Origin: Phytoactinopolyspora endophytica
Lineage (GTDB): Bacteria > Actinomycetota > Actinomycetes > Jiangellales > Jiangellaceae
DNA length: 5,436 nucleotides
Assembly (NCBI RefSeq): GCF_004138495.1
Contig: NZ_ML142854.1
Coordinates: 345,816 to 351,251 of the forward strand
Direction of reading: 5' to 3'
Shown: positions 1 to 5,377 of the stretch, piece by piece
Position numbering within the stretch: position 1 is the first letter of the stretch
How the letters are laid out: each line of letters starts with the position of its first letter
The notes under the pieces: generated by a model
What the model was told of the DNA's origin: nothing
Databases searched by the model: none
What the model saw: the letters and a program-made list of their open reading frames with translations, nothing else
Made by a program: the position numbers and the translations under genes

Positions 1-1
1 G

Positions 2-568
2 CGGCACGCCACCACCGCCCTCTACCACCTGACGAAGGCCCTGGACGGCACCCGGCCGGTGATCTCCAACGACGGCTGGGAGCACACCGAGAGCGACATC
101 TGGGGCCTGCACGATTACGCGCCCACGGGGGAGTCGATCCGCCGGCGCTACGCCGACCGGGACGGGATCGCTCGGATCCTCGGCGATCGGCCTCCGGCGC
201 GGCGGACCGCGCTGCTCGGCGACCCGGTCTTCCGTGGCCAGCCGGTGATGTTGACAGAGATCGGTGGGCTCAGCCTGAAGCCGCAAGCGGACGAGGCTTG
301 GCACGGATACGCCACGGTCGACTCGGTCGAGCAGCTGGCCGAGGAGTTCCGTGGGCTCGTGGACGCGGTGCTCGACAGCACTGAGCTGGCGGGATTCTGC
401 TGGACCCAGCTGACTGACACCGAGCAGGAGCGCAACGGGCTACTGACCGAGGACAGGGAGCCCAAACTCCCGTTCGACGTGGTCCGGGAGATCGTGGGCC
501 GCCCGGCCCTGTCGACACCGGCGGAGGCCATCGACGTGGCCCGGCGCGCCGCCAGAGAACCCGGCTGA
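2..568 (+). CDS. Glycoside hydrolase family 2 protein, C-terminal part (5' end outside window)
   Basis: This is the last 188 residues of a GH2-type glycosidase (beta-galactosidase/beta-glucuronidase superfamily), which hydrolyses non-reducing terminal sugars with retention of configuration. The frame is open from base 2, so an apparent GTG start at base 59 is internal. Seen in the sequence: a barrel segment with SNDGWEH (residues 22-28 of the fragment), LHDY (36-39), and TEIGG at 85-89, where E86 matches the GH2 catalytic nucleophile position. The closing segment GFCWTQLTDTEQERNGLL is characteristic of bacterial GH2 C-terminal barrels. The acid/base Glu should lie upstream, outside the window. 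No signal peptide can be judged because the N-terminus is missing. The exact sugar specificity cannot be inferred. The gene ends in TGA at 566-568 and converges on the methyltransferase gene. Confidence 0.9.
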   Translation, partial: RHATTALYHLTKALDGTRPVISNDGWEHTESDIWGLHDYAPTGESIRRRYADRDGIARILGDRPPARRTALLGDPVFRGQPVMLTEIGGLSLKPQADEAWHGYATVDSVEQLAEEFRGLVDAVLDSTELAGFCWTQLTDTEQERNGLLTEDREPKLPFDVVREIVGRPALSTPAEAIDVARRAAREPG

Positions 569-617
569 CGACGTCGTCACAGTGGCAGTAAGCTTCCACG
601 CTGCCGGAGCCGGACAG

Positions 618-639
618 CAGCATGCGGGGCGGCGTGCTG
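618..639. terminator. Stem-loop between convergent genes, candidate bidirectional terminator
   Basis: CAGCATGC (618-625) pairs fully with GCGTGCTG (632-639), allowing one G-U pair, around a six-base loop. It lies between the GH2 stop and the methyltransferase stop, where a terminator serving both strands would be expected. A second, weaker stem-loop (601-617, CTG/CCG arms with one bulged A) sits directly beside it. Neither is followed by a T-run, which is common for actinobacterial terminators but leaves the call uncertain. Confidence 0.4.
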
Positions 640-643
640 AGGA

Positions 644-1294
644 TCAGGGTTTGCGGGCCAGCAGACAGGCGTGTGGCCATTTCACTCGCTCGTCGGGTTC
701 CTGAATGAGTTTGGCCGTCAGGGTGAGCCCGGCCTGGCCGAGCAGGTCGACAATGCGATCGATCGGCAGGAAGTAGGCCTCGTAGGACACCGGGTGACCG
801 CCGTAGGCCTGTGTCGGCCGTAGGTGCTCGTCGTCTCCGATATATGTGCCCAGCAGCAGATGACCACCTGGTGCGAGCGTGCGATGAAACTCGGAGAACA
901 CCGTCGGCAGGTGTTCCGGCGGCGTGTGAAACGTGGAGAACAGCGCGAGGACTCCGCCGAGCTCGTCGTCGCCGAGATCCAGCGCTGTCATCGTGCCCAC
1001 GGTGAACCGCAGGTCCGGATACGCCTGCCGGGCCAACTCGATCATCTTCGGCGACAGGTCGATGCCGAACGCCGGCAGCCCCAGCCCGGCCAGGTGCGCC
1101 GTCACACGGCCGGGTCCGCATCCCACGTCCGCGACCGGTCCTCGTCCGGCTGACTGCACGAGCTCGGCGAACGCGACGAGCATCGCACGCCCCAGCGGAT
1201 CCATCTCGGCTGGGGGCTTGATGCGCTTGACGTAGTCGGCGGCCACGGTGTCGTACGACTCCCGGATGGCGGCGAGGAAGGACGGCTGAGCCAT
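644..1294 (-). CDS. Class I SAM-dependent methyltransferase
   Basis: This is a soluble methyltransferase of 216 residues that should transfer a methyl group from S-adenosylmethionine to an unknown, probably small, acceptor. Numbering from the chosen Met: an N-terminal helix FLAAIRESYDTVAADY (6-21) common in this actinobacterial family, glycine-rich SAM-binding motif I VADVGCGPG (54-62), the acidic residue at the end of strand 2 in GIDLS (D79), a motif II/III region (T101 to F122), and LAPGGHLLLGTY (140-151) for the post-motif strand. The length fits a single Rossmann domain without extra domains. The frame stays open to base 1390, but that extension runs through the AT-rich promoter region and past the marR start. 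I prefer ATG at 1294 because the family-like sequence begins there. ATG at 1306, four codons earlier, is possible. Neither has a clear Shine-Dalgarno sequence. The gene is divergent from marR and may share its operator. The substrate is unknown. Confidence 0.88.
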   Translation of the reverse strand: MAQPSFLAAIRESYDTVAADYVKRIKPPAEMDPLGRAMLVAFAELVQSAGRGPVADVGCGPGRVTAHLAGLGLPAFGIDLSPKMIELARQAYPDLRFTVGTMTALDLGDDELGGVLALFSTFHTPPEHLPTVFSEFHRTLAPGGHLLLGTYIGDDEHLRPTQAYGGHPVSYEAYFLPIDRIVDLLGQAGLTLTAKLIQEPDERVKWPHACLLARKP

Positions 1295-1344
1295 GCCGGT
1301 GACCATAAACGACGGTACTGACAACGTATGTGGAATCGCTGGCT

Positions 1345-1364
1345 TGCTCGATTTACATCGAACA
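1345..1364. promoter_or_regulatory. Imperfect palindrome, candidate MarR operator
   Basis: The 20-base stretch 1345-1364 has arms TGCTCGAT and ATCGAACA around TTAC, matching at seven of eight positions; the inner arms TCGAT/ATCGA are perfect. It lies between the divergent methyltransferase and marR genes, just upstream of the likely marR -10 element. Binding there could block both promoters. MarR dimers usually bind palindromes of about this size next to their own gene, so autoregulation is inferred rather than shown. Confidence 0.45.
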
Positions 1365-1370
1365 TTGATA

Positions 1371-1376
1371 TATATT
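1371..1376 (+). promoter_or_regulatory. Candidate -10 element for leaderless marR transcript
   Basis: TATATT at 1371-1376 is close to the TATAAT consensus and ends seven bases before the GTG at 1384, so transcription would start at or next to the start codon. An in-frame TGA at 1366-1368 rules out an earlier start, and there is no properly spaced Shine-Dalgarno sequence. Leaderless mRNAs are common in actinobacteria. No strong -35 element is visible at 17 bases upstream (TCGATT at 1348-1353 is a poor match and lies inside the palindrome). Confidence 0.45.
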
Positions 1377-1383
1377 TCGGGAC

Positions 1384-1845
1384 GTGGCACTTCCAGACGC
1401 AGACGGCACGCTGGACATCGATGAGCTGACCACCGCGATCGAAGACTTCGCCACGATCTTCATCCGGCTCCCGTCGGTTCGGCGGTTCAGCTTCTCGACC
1501 CTGTCCGTGCTCCACACCTTGTCGCGAAACGGCCCGATGCGGCTGACCGATCTGACGGCAACAGAGCAGCTGAAGCAGCCTGCGCTCACGAGCCTGGTCG
1601 CGAAGCTGGACAGAGATGGGCTGGTGTCGCGCCGTCGTGATCCGCGCGACGCCCGTGCTGTACTGCTGTCCCTCACCGAGGAGGGCGAGCAGATCGTCCG
1701 GTCTCGTCACGCAGACCGGATGGCGAAACTGTCGCGTCTTGTGGACCGCCTGAACGATCAGGAGCGTGAAGTGCTCGCTGGCTCAGCGAGCGTGCTGACT
1801 CGTCTGATCGAGATCGCAGCGGCCGACGACGCCACAGGCGACTAG
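1384..1845 (+). CDS. MarR-family transcriptional regulator
   Basis: This is a DNA-binding repressor/activator of 153 residues, normal for MarR. MarR proteins act as dimers and usually release DNA on binding a small aromatic or otherwise toxic ligand. Seen: an N-terminal dimerisation helix (11-30), the winged helix-turn-helix at about 36-100 including MRLTDLTATEQLKQPALTSL (recognition helix roughly 63-75), the wing DPRDARAVLLSLT (86-98) with the conserved D-x-R pattern, then TEEGEQIV and two C-terminal helices that complete the dimer interface. GTG at 1384 is the first start after an in-frame stop at 1366-1368 and fits a leaderless transcript. The gene heads a short operon: a 40-codon frame starts 14 bases after its stop and the epoxide hydrolase follows. 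It likely controls this operon and perhaps the divergent methyltransferase. There are no cysteines suggesting an OhrR-type peroxide sensor, so the ligand is unknown. Confidence 0.92.
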   Translation: MALPDADGTLDIDELTTAIEDFATIFIRLPSVRRFSFSTLSVLHTLSRNGPMRLTDLTATEQLKQPALTSLVAKLDRDGLVSRRRDPRDARAVLLSLTEEGEQIVRSRHADRMAKLSRLVDRLNDQEREVLAGSASVLTRLIEIAAADDATGD

Positions 1846-1859
1846 ATAAGGAGACAATC

Positions 1860-1982
1860 GTGCCCGTTCGCGAACGTATCGATCGCCTCGGCCGGACCGG
1901 CCGCAACTATCTCAGGACGACGCTCGCCGAACATGACGAGCATCGCCTGTCCGGTTCCGTCGCAGAGCGACGTGACGGTTAG
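1860..1982 (+). CDS. Small hypothetical protein (40 aa) inside the marR operon
   Basis: A GTG at 1860 is preceded by a textbook ribosome binding site, AAGGAG at 1848-1853, with six bases of spacing. The frame runs 40 codons to a TAG at 1980-1982. It fills nearly all of the gap between marR and the epoxide hydrolase gene, and its stop codon lies inside the AGGGGGA ribosome binding site of the next gene, as in translationally coupled operons. The product is hydrophilic and charged (nine Arg, seven acidic residues, two His), starts VPVRERIDRLGRTG, and has no membrane segment, signal peptide or cysteine. Third codon positions are mostly G or C but less strongly than in the neighbours. I do not recognise a family. 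It may be a genuine small protein, a translated leader that couples downstream expression, or the remnant of a longer gene. Confidence 0.55.
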   Translation: MPVRERIDRLGRTGRNYLRTTLAEHDEHRLSGSVAERRDG

Positions 1983-1987
1983 GGGGA
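1981..1987 (+). promoter_or_regulatory. Ribosome binding site of the epoxide hydrolase, overlapping the small ORF stop
   Basis: AGGGGGA at 1981-1987 sits six bases before the ATG at 1994 and shares its first two bases with the TAG stop of the 40-codon frame. This supports ATG 1994 as the start and suggests that ribosomes finishing the small frame help initiate the next gene. Confidence 0.6.
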
Positions 1988-1993
1988 CGTTCC

Positions 1994-3223
1994 ATGTCGA
2001 CGCGATCTTTCCCTCTCGAGCCGGTACCGCTCCATGTGCCCGACGAGGTCCTCGATGACCTGCGTCGCAGGCTGACCATGACCAAGTGGCCGCTCGATGC
2101 CGGTAACGATGACGGCTACTACGGCGTGCGTCGCTCCTACCTGCAGGAACTGGTGGAATACTGGGCGGAAGATTTCGACTGGCGCGCCGCTGAGCGTGCG
2201 ATCAACGCGTACGAGCACTACCGCGTCGACGTCGGCGGGGTGCCGGTCCACTTCATGCGGAAACCGGGCGTCGGGCCGAACCCGGTGCCGTTGATCCTCA
2301 GCCACGGCTGGCCTTGGACGTTCTGGCATTGGTCCAAGGTCATCGACCGGCTCGCCGATCCGGCCGCGTTCGGAGGCGATCCGGCAGACGCGTTCGACCT
2401 GATCGTTCCGTCACTGCCCGGCTTCGGATTCTCGACACCGCTGGCGAACCGGCCAGATATGAACTTCTGGAAGATCGCTGATGTCTGGCACGAGCTGATG
2501 ACCGGCGTCCTCGGGTACGAGAGGTACGCGGCTGGAGGCTGCGACGTCGGTGCGCTGGTCGCCGGGCAGCTTGGGCACAAGTATGCCGACGAGCTCTACG
2601 CGATCCACATCGGGTCCGGCCTGAAGCTCACCTTCTTCAACGGCGACCGCGCCTGGGATTTCAGTGGCGGCAGGCCCATCCCGGACGGCTTGCCCGAGGA
2701 AGTTCACGCTCGGGTCGTCGCGCTGGACAAGCGCTTCGCCGTCCACCTGGCCGCACATGTCCTCGACCCGAGCACCCTCTCCTATGGGCTGGCCGACTCG
2801 CCGGTCGGCATGCTCGCCTGGATGCTGGAACGTTGGGCGAATTGGTCCGACAACGATGGAGACGTCGAAAAGGTCTTCAGCAAGGACGATCTACTCACCC
2901 ACGCGATGATCTACTGGGCGGGTAACGCCATCGAGACATCGATCCGCACCTACGCCAACAACAACCGCTACCCGTGGACGCCGTCGCATGATCGCTGGCC
3001 GGTGGTCGAGGCTCCCACGGGCATCACCCTCGTCGGCTATGAGAATCCGCCAGGCGTGACGACCGACGAACAACGGGTACAGAACTTCCTCGACAGCGAC
3101 CGCGCCGCTTGGTACAACCACGTCAACGTCACTGCGCACGACCACGGTGGGCATTTCATTCCGTGGGAGATCCCGGACGAGTGGGTCGAAGATCTACGGC
3201 GCACCTTCCGCGGACGGCGCTGA
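1994..3223 (+). CDS. Microsomal-type epoxide hydrolase (alpha/beta hydrolase with EHN domain)
   Basis: The product (409 residues) should open epoxides to vicinal diols with water through a covalent ester on an Asp nucleophile. Domains: the epoxide hydrolase N-terminal domain (about 5-110) with TKWPLD (30-35) and FDWRAAERAINAY (61-73), then the alpha/beta hydrolase core. HGWP at 104-107 forms the oxyanion hole. The nucleophile elbow GCDVG (182-186) places Asp184, and GGHF (385-388) gives the catalytic base His387. Glu350 in GYEN aligns with the acid Glu of mammalian microsomal epoxide hydrolase. Lid tyrosines are likely Tyr265 (SYGLADSPVGMLAW) and Tyr307 (YWAGNAIETS). All catalytic parts are present and the length is normal for the family, so it should be active. 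A Cys directly before the nucleophile is a small departure from the commoner Gly. There is no signal peptide, so a cytoplasmic enzyme. It is the last gene of the marR operon, suggesting induction by an epoxide or its precursor. The natural substrate is unknown. Confidence 0.93.
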   Translation: MSTRSFPLEPVPLHVPDEVLDDLRRRLTMTKWPLDAGNDDGYYGVRRSYLQELVEYWAEDFDWRAAERAINAYEHYRVDVGGVPVHFMRKPGVGPNPVPLILSHGWPWTFWHWSKVIDRLADPAAFGGDPADAFDLIVPSLPGFGFSTPLANRPDMNFWKIADVWHELMTGVLGYERYAAGGCDVGALVAGQLGHKYADELYAIHIGSGLKLTFFNGDRAWDFSGGRPIPDGLPEEVHARVVALDKRFAVHLAAHVLDPSTLSYGLADSPVGMLAWMLERWANWSDNDGDVEKVFSKDDLLTHAMIYWAGNAIETSIRTYANNNRYPWTPSHDRWPVVEAPTGITLVGYENPPGVTTDEQRVQNFLDSDRAAWYNHVNVTAHDHGGHFIPWEIPDEWVEDLRRTFRGRR

Positions 3224-3289
3224 CCTGCGGGCAACCGTGACACGCGTCGTGCCATCGTGGAAGCCCTCCGGCATGGGAAACGAAGCTCT

Positions 3290-3308
3290 CCAGCTCGGAC
3301 GATGCTGG
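3290..3308. terminator. Weak inverted repeat between convergent genes
   Basis: CCAGC (3290-3294) and GCTGG (3304-3308) can pair around a nine-base loop in the 113-base gap between the epoxide hydrolase and grpB-family stops. The stem is short and has no T-run. It is the best stem I see in this convergent gap, but evidence for termination is weak. Confidence 0.2.
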
Positions 3309-3336
3309 TGTTGTCATCTGGGGCCGGGTAGACGGG

Positions 3337-3885
3337 TCACTTGTCCCAGACGTTCACTGAGGGGAGGCCGCGTGCCGTCCTCGCGCGGTCCACGATCTCC
3401 TGGACGATGGCAGTCTTGCCCGCCGTGTAGGCCCGGCCGCTGAGGCCGGCGGTAGCAGCGGCTCGCTTGACCGTTTCGTAGCGCAGGCGATCGTCCGCGT
3501 GCTCCTGCAGCCAGTCACGGAAGATTCTTTGGTTGCAGGTGTCCCATTGCTCGGCGCAGAAGAAGTGCGCAATGTGTGTGCGCACATCTCCACGCTGCCT
3601 CACCAAGACCCGATGAGTGCGTGGGCCAGCAGCAATGTCACGCCAACCGAGCGCTTCCAGTGCCGGCAACTTGTCTTCGACGTCGCTGAGGCGTTCGACG
3701 CGAACGGCGAGGTCGATGATCGGCTTTGCGCACAGCCCTTCGATGGCGGTGGATCCGATGTGCTCAACCAGCCATTCGCCATCGGAAGCCTCGCGGATTC
3801 CCTTCGCCGCTTCCTCGTATTGTCTCGGCCAATCCGGGTCATGCTCCTCAATCACGGAGCACAAGTATTGCCGCCCGCCGCGCAT
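3337..3885 (-). CDS. GrpB family protein (UPF0157, nucleotidyltransferase-like fold)
   Basis: A 182-residue soluble protein of the GrpB/UPF0157 family, which has a nucleotidyltransferase-like fold; its cellular reaction is not well established. Seen: HDPDWPRQYEE (15-25), the family signature EHIGSTAIEGLCAKPIIDLA (41-60) with the GS turn and Asp58, THIAHFF (103-109), FRDWLQEH (122-129), and the C-terminal YTAGKTAIVQEIV (153-165). Length and motif order match a complete family member. The frame extends to a GTG at 3892-3894, but that codon lies in the strong ribosome binding site AAGGAGGT (3893-3900 on the minus strand), which is correctly spaced for ATG 3883-3885; I therefore start there. It stands alone on its strand, convergent with the epoxide hydrolase gene, and no functional link to either flanking operon is evident. 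Confidence 0.9.
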   Translation of the reverse strand: MRGGRQYLCSVIEEHDPDWPRQYEEAAKGIREASDGEWLVEHIGSTAIEGLCAKPIIDLAVRVERLSDVEDKLPALEALGWRDIAAGPRTHRVLVRQRGDVRTHIAHFFCAEQWDTCNQRIFRDWLQEHADDRLRYETVKRAAATAGLSGRAYTAGKTAIVQEIVDRARTARGLPSVNVWDK

Positions 3886-3892
3886 GGTGGCC

Positions 3893-3900
3893 ACCTCCTT
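3893..3900 (-). promoter_or_regulatory. Ribosome binding site that fixes the GrpB-family start
   Basis: On the minus strand AAGGAGGT is an almost full match to the anti-Shine-Dalgarno sequence and ends seven bases before ATG 3885. It overlaps the alternative GTG at 3892-3894, excluding that codon as the start. Confidence 0.75.
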
Positions 3901-3941
3901 GACGTCGCCGTCCTGCGACCCATGGCAAGGGAGGAAGCCAG

Positions 3942-3989
3942 ATGAGCGACGTTCGGGTCATCACTGACACCCGCGGCCGGGGGCGGTGA
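3942..3989 (+). CDS. Possible 15-residue mini-ORF with strong ribosome binding site
   Basis: ATG at 3942 is preceded by AAGGGAGGA (3927-3935) with six bases of spacing, and encodes MSDVRVITDTRGRGR before TGA. The site is good enough for translation, but the frame is too short to assign a role and no promoter is evident. It could be a leader peptide, the start of a frameshifted gene, or chance in GC-rich DNA. Confidence 0.2.
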   Translation: MSDVRVITDTRGRGR

Positions 3990-4092
3990 CAGCCGCCGAC
4001 GTCAGCGGTAGGCGCGCAAGTCTCGCCGCTCGTGGTGTCGGCGTCGCCAGCCACGCCGCGCTCCGTGTCCGCGACATCTGAGCATGCCCTGC

Positions 4093-4107
4093 CGCACGCA
4101 GCGTGCG
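4093..4107. repeat. Perfect inverted repeat CGCACGC-A-GCGTGCG
   Basis: Seven-base arms flank a single central A, giving a 15-base near-palindrome that could be a protein-binding site or, as RNA, a hairpin with a six-base stem and three-base loop. It lies in the divergent region about 90 bases upstream of arsR. No role can be assigned. Confidence 0.45.
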
Positions 4108-4145
4108 TCTCGCCGAACGCAGGCAATTCACGCGTGAGCATGAGT

Positions 4146-4161
4146 ACAAACAGATATTTGT
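4146..4161. promoter_or_regulatory. Candidate ArsR operator ACAAA-N6-TTTGT
   Basis: Perfect five-base arms ACAAA (4146-4150) and TTTGT (4157-4161) flank six bases in a locally AT-rich patch just upstream of arsR. The spacing suits a winged-helix dimer. A possible -10 element TACGGT (TANNNT pattern) follows at 4164-4169, which would start transcription near 4176 and leave a short leader carrying the ribosome binding site at 4189-4193; no clear -35 is seen. A further small dyad GGTG/CACC spans 4170-4179. Autoregulation by ArsR is inferred from position and symmetry. Confidence 0.45.
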
Positions 4162-4197
4162 GTTACGGTGGTGTTCACCCCGCACCGTAGGAGTCTT

Positions 4198-4533
4198 ATG
4201 GCAGCCGATTCTGCTCCCGACCTCGACCAGGCCTTGCGTGCTCTGGCGGACGGTAATCGCCGAGCGATCCTGTCGGTGGTCCGCTCCGGGCCGCGCTCGG
4301 TCGGACGGATCGCCGACGAGGTGGGCCTGTCTCAGCAGACGACGTCGCATCATCTGGGGGTTCTGCGTGCAGCCGGGCTTGCCAGTCGTACCCGCGATGG
4401 CACGCGCCACCTGTTCGCGGTGGATACTGACGGGCTGGCAGCGGTGCGGGCGTACCTGGACGAGTTCTGGCCGACCAAGCTCGCCGCGCTCAAGACCGCT
4501 ATCGAATCCCAGAAGGGTGAGGGCGATGGCTGA
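4198..4533 (+). CDS. ArsR-family winged helix-turn-helix transcriptional regulator
   Basis: This 111-residue repressor belongs to the ArsR/SmtB group, which bind DNA as dimers. Seen: LDQALRALADGNRRAILSVV (9-28), the helix-turn-helix SVGRIADEVGLSQQTTSHHL (34-53), and the wing VLRAAGLASRTRDGTRHLF (55-73), then a C-terminal dimerisation helix containing EFWPTKLAALK. It has no cysteines, so it is unlikely to be a metal sensor of the classic ArsR type. It matches the subgroup encoded beside AHSA1/SRPBCC proteins. ATG 4198 is chosen because AGGAG lies at 4189-4193; a GTG at 4168 would lie within the likely promoter. Its last eight bases overlap the next gene's start, so the two products are probably made in fixed proportion. 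It likely represses its own operon through the upstream inverted repeat. Confidence 0.92.
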   Translation: MAADSAPDLDQALRALADGNRRAILSVVRSGPRSVGRIADEVGLSQQTTSHHLGVLRAAGLASRTRDGTRHLFAVDTDGLAAVRAYLDEFWPTKLAALKTAIESQKGEGDG

Positions 4534-4984
4534 GTACGCGACATCGATCGAGATCCAGGCGACGCCTGCAGAGGTGTTCGACTACCTGGTCACCGAGGCC
4601 GGCATGACAGCGTGGATGGGCCAGCACGCCACGCTCGATCCACGTGTCGGCGGAGAGTTCGCGGTGGACATCGCCGGCTACCCCATCCGGGGTCAGTACA
4701 TGGACGTGGAGCGGCCACGTCGTGTGCTCGTCTCCTGGGGAGTGGCCGGCAGTCCGGACCTGCCACCGGGCGCCTCCACGGTGGAGTTCACCCTCACGCC
4801 GACCGCGCACGGCACCCGCGTCGATCTGGTGCATTCCGGCCTGCCGGACACTCAACTCGACGGTCACGCCGATGGATGGGCGCACTTCCTCTCGCGCCTG
4901 CGCATCGTCGTTCCAGGAGGCGACGCCGGCCAGGACACCTGGGTGCCGATCGGGGACCGCGCCAACCGGAACCAACCATTGTGA
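4526..4984 (+). CDS. AHSA1/SRPBCC-domain protein
   Basis: A 152-residue START-like (SRPBCC) fold protein of the AHSA1 (Aha1 C-terminal-like) family, whose members form a deep hydrophobic cavity for small ligands; the bacterial ones mostly have unknown roles. Seen: TSIEIQATPAEVFDYLV (6-22), MTAWMG (27-32), the signature LDPRVGGEFAVDI (37-49), the strand VERPRRVLVSWG (61-72), STVEFTLTP (84-92), GTRVDLVHSGLP (96-107), and the C-terminal long helix starting GWAHFLSRL (117-125). These cover a complete domain. ATG 4526 overlaps the arsR stop by eight bases. The same frame is open upstream across arsR, but that is a shadow. The protein is probably cytoplasmic and co-regulated with ArsR. The ligand is unknown. 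Confidence 0.9.
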   Translation: MAEYATSIEIQATPAEVFDYLVTEAGMTAWMGQHATLDPRVGGEFAVDIAGYPIRGQYMDVERPRRVLVSWGVAGSPDLPPGASTVEFTLTPTAHGTRVDLVHSGLPDTQLDGHADGWAHFLSRLRIVVPGGDAGQDTWVPIGDRANRNQPL

Positions 4985-4989
4985 AGGAG
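4984..4989 (+). promoter_or_regulatory. Ribosome binding site of the SnoaL-like gene, sharing a base with the preceding stop
   Basis: AAGGAG at 4984-4989 lies six bases before ATG 4996 and its first base is the last base of the SRPBCC stop codon TGA. This sets the start of the downstream gene and suggests translational coupling. Confidence 0.65.
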
Positions 4990-4995
4990 CACGTC

Positions 4996-5364
4996 ATGAC
5001 ACAGACATCCACGTCCACCGCCCTTGAGACCGTCCTGGACTACCACCAGGCATGGACCAGCGGCGACCTCGACCGTGCCATGACCCTGGTGGCCGACGAC
5101 ATCGTGTGCCGGGCGCCGGGAGAGGACCTCATCGGCAAGGACGCCTACCGTGCATACCTGGCCGCCTTCATACCGAATCTGACCGGCCTGACCGACGTGG
5201 CGAGCTTCGCCGACGGCGACCACGTCGCGCTGTTCTACTACCCGCGCACAGCCGCTACCAGTACGGCTCTCGCCGCGGAGTACTTCACCGTCCGAGGCAA
5301 CACGATCGTGGAGAGCCTGCTGGTCTTCGATCGTCTGTCGTTCGCCCCGCCGAACGAGCAGTAA
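4996..5364 (+). CDS. SnoaL-like / nuclear transport factor 2 family protein
   Basis: A 122-residue protein with the NTF2-like cone fold, used by small polyketide cyclases, isomerases, dehydratases and many uncharacterised proteins. Seen: the N-terminal helix VLDYHQAWTSGDLDRAMTLV (13-32), then ADDIVCRAPGEDLIGKDAYR (33-52), which is the typical SnoaL-like strand and loop, FADGDHVALFYYP (71-83), and the last strands AAEYFTVRGNTIVESLLVFD (93-112). Length fits a single complete domain. A longer frame open from 4612 is only a shadow across the SRPBCC gene; the ribosome binding site at 4984-4989 supports ATG 4996. It is the third gene of the arsR operon. The active-site residues cannot be assigned with confidence, so a binding or catalytic role remains open. 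Confidence 0.85.
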   Translation: MTQTSTSTALETVLDYHQAWTSGDLDRAMTLVADDIVCRAPGEDLIGKDAYRAYLAAFIPNLTGLTDVASFADGDHVALFYYPRTAATSTALAAEYFTVRGNTIVESLLVFDRLSFAPPNEQ

Positions 5365-5377
5365 CAGGGCTGCCACC

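Larger units (their letters stand above)
3901..4197. other. Divergent intergenic region with mini-ORFs and palindromes
   Basis: About 300 bases between the divergent GrpB-family and arsR genes hold no convincing long gene. On the plus strand an ATG at 3942 follows a good ribosome binding site (AAGGGAGGA, 3927-3935) but reads only 15 codons before TGA at 3987-3989. A GTG at 3986 overlaps that stop and reads 31 codons to TGA at 4079-4081, ending in SHAALRVRDI, which resembles the first strand of VOC (glyoxalase-fold) proteins. A perfect seven-base inverted repeat around one central base lies at 4093-4107, a perfect ten-base palindrome at 4128-4137, and the arsR promoter/operator follows. It may include the remnant of a decayed gene. 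Confidence 0.5.

Noticed and set aside
270..1121. 283-codon minus-strand frame spanning the GH2 end and the methyltransferase
   Set aside because: It crosses two well-supported genes and the intergenic stem-loops, is Arg/Pro/Ala-rich low-complexity translation, and shows no domain.
1295..1390. N-terminal extension of the methyltransferase up to base 1390
   Set aside because: The extra residues (MPRPEIYINV...) are encoded by the AT-rich divergent promoter region, overlap the marR start and do not resemble the family; ATG 1294 or 1306 fits better.
3499..3945. 148-codon plus-strand frame opposite the GrpB-family gene
   Set aside because: It lies antisense to a gene with clear family motifs, has no recognisable domain and no good start; it is a GC-rich shadow frame.
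3848..4141. 97-codon minus-strand frame over the grpB-arsR intergenic region
   Set aside because: It overlaps the GrpB start and strong ribosome binding site, has no recognisable motif or ribosome binding site, and reads as low-complexity shadow.
4103..4525. Upstream extension of the SRPBCC frame across arsR
   Set aside because: The frame is open by chance across arsR in another reading frame; the SRPBCC domain starts right at ATG 4526.
4612..4995. Upstream extension of the SnoaL-like frame across the SRPBCC gene
   Set aside because: The translation before 4996 is Arg/Pro-rich and unrelated to the fold, while ATG 4996 has a well-placed ribosome binding site.
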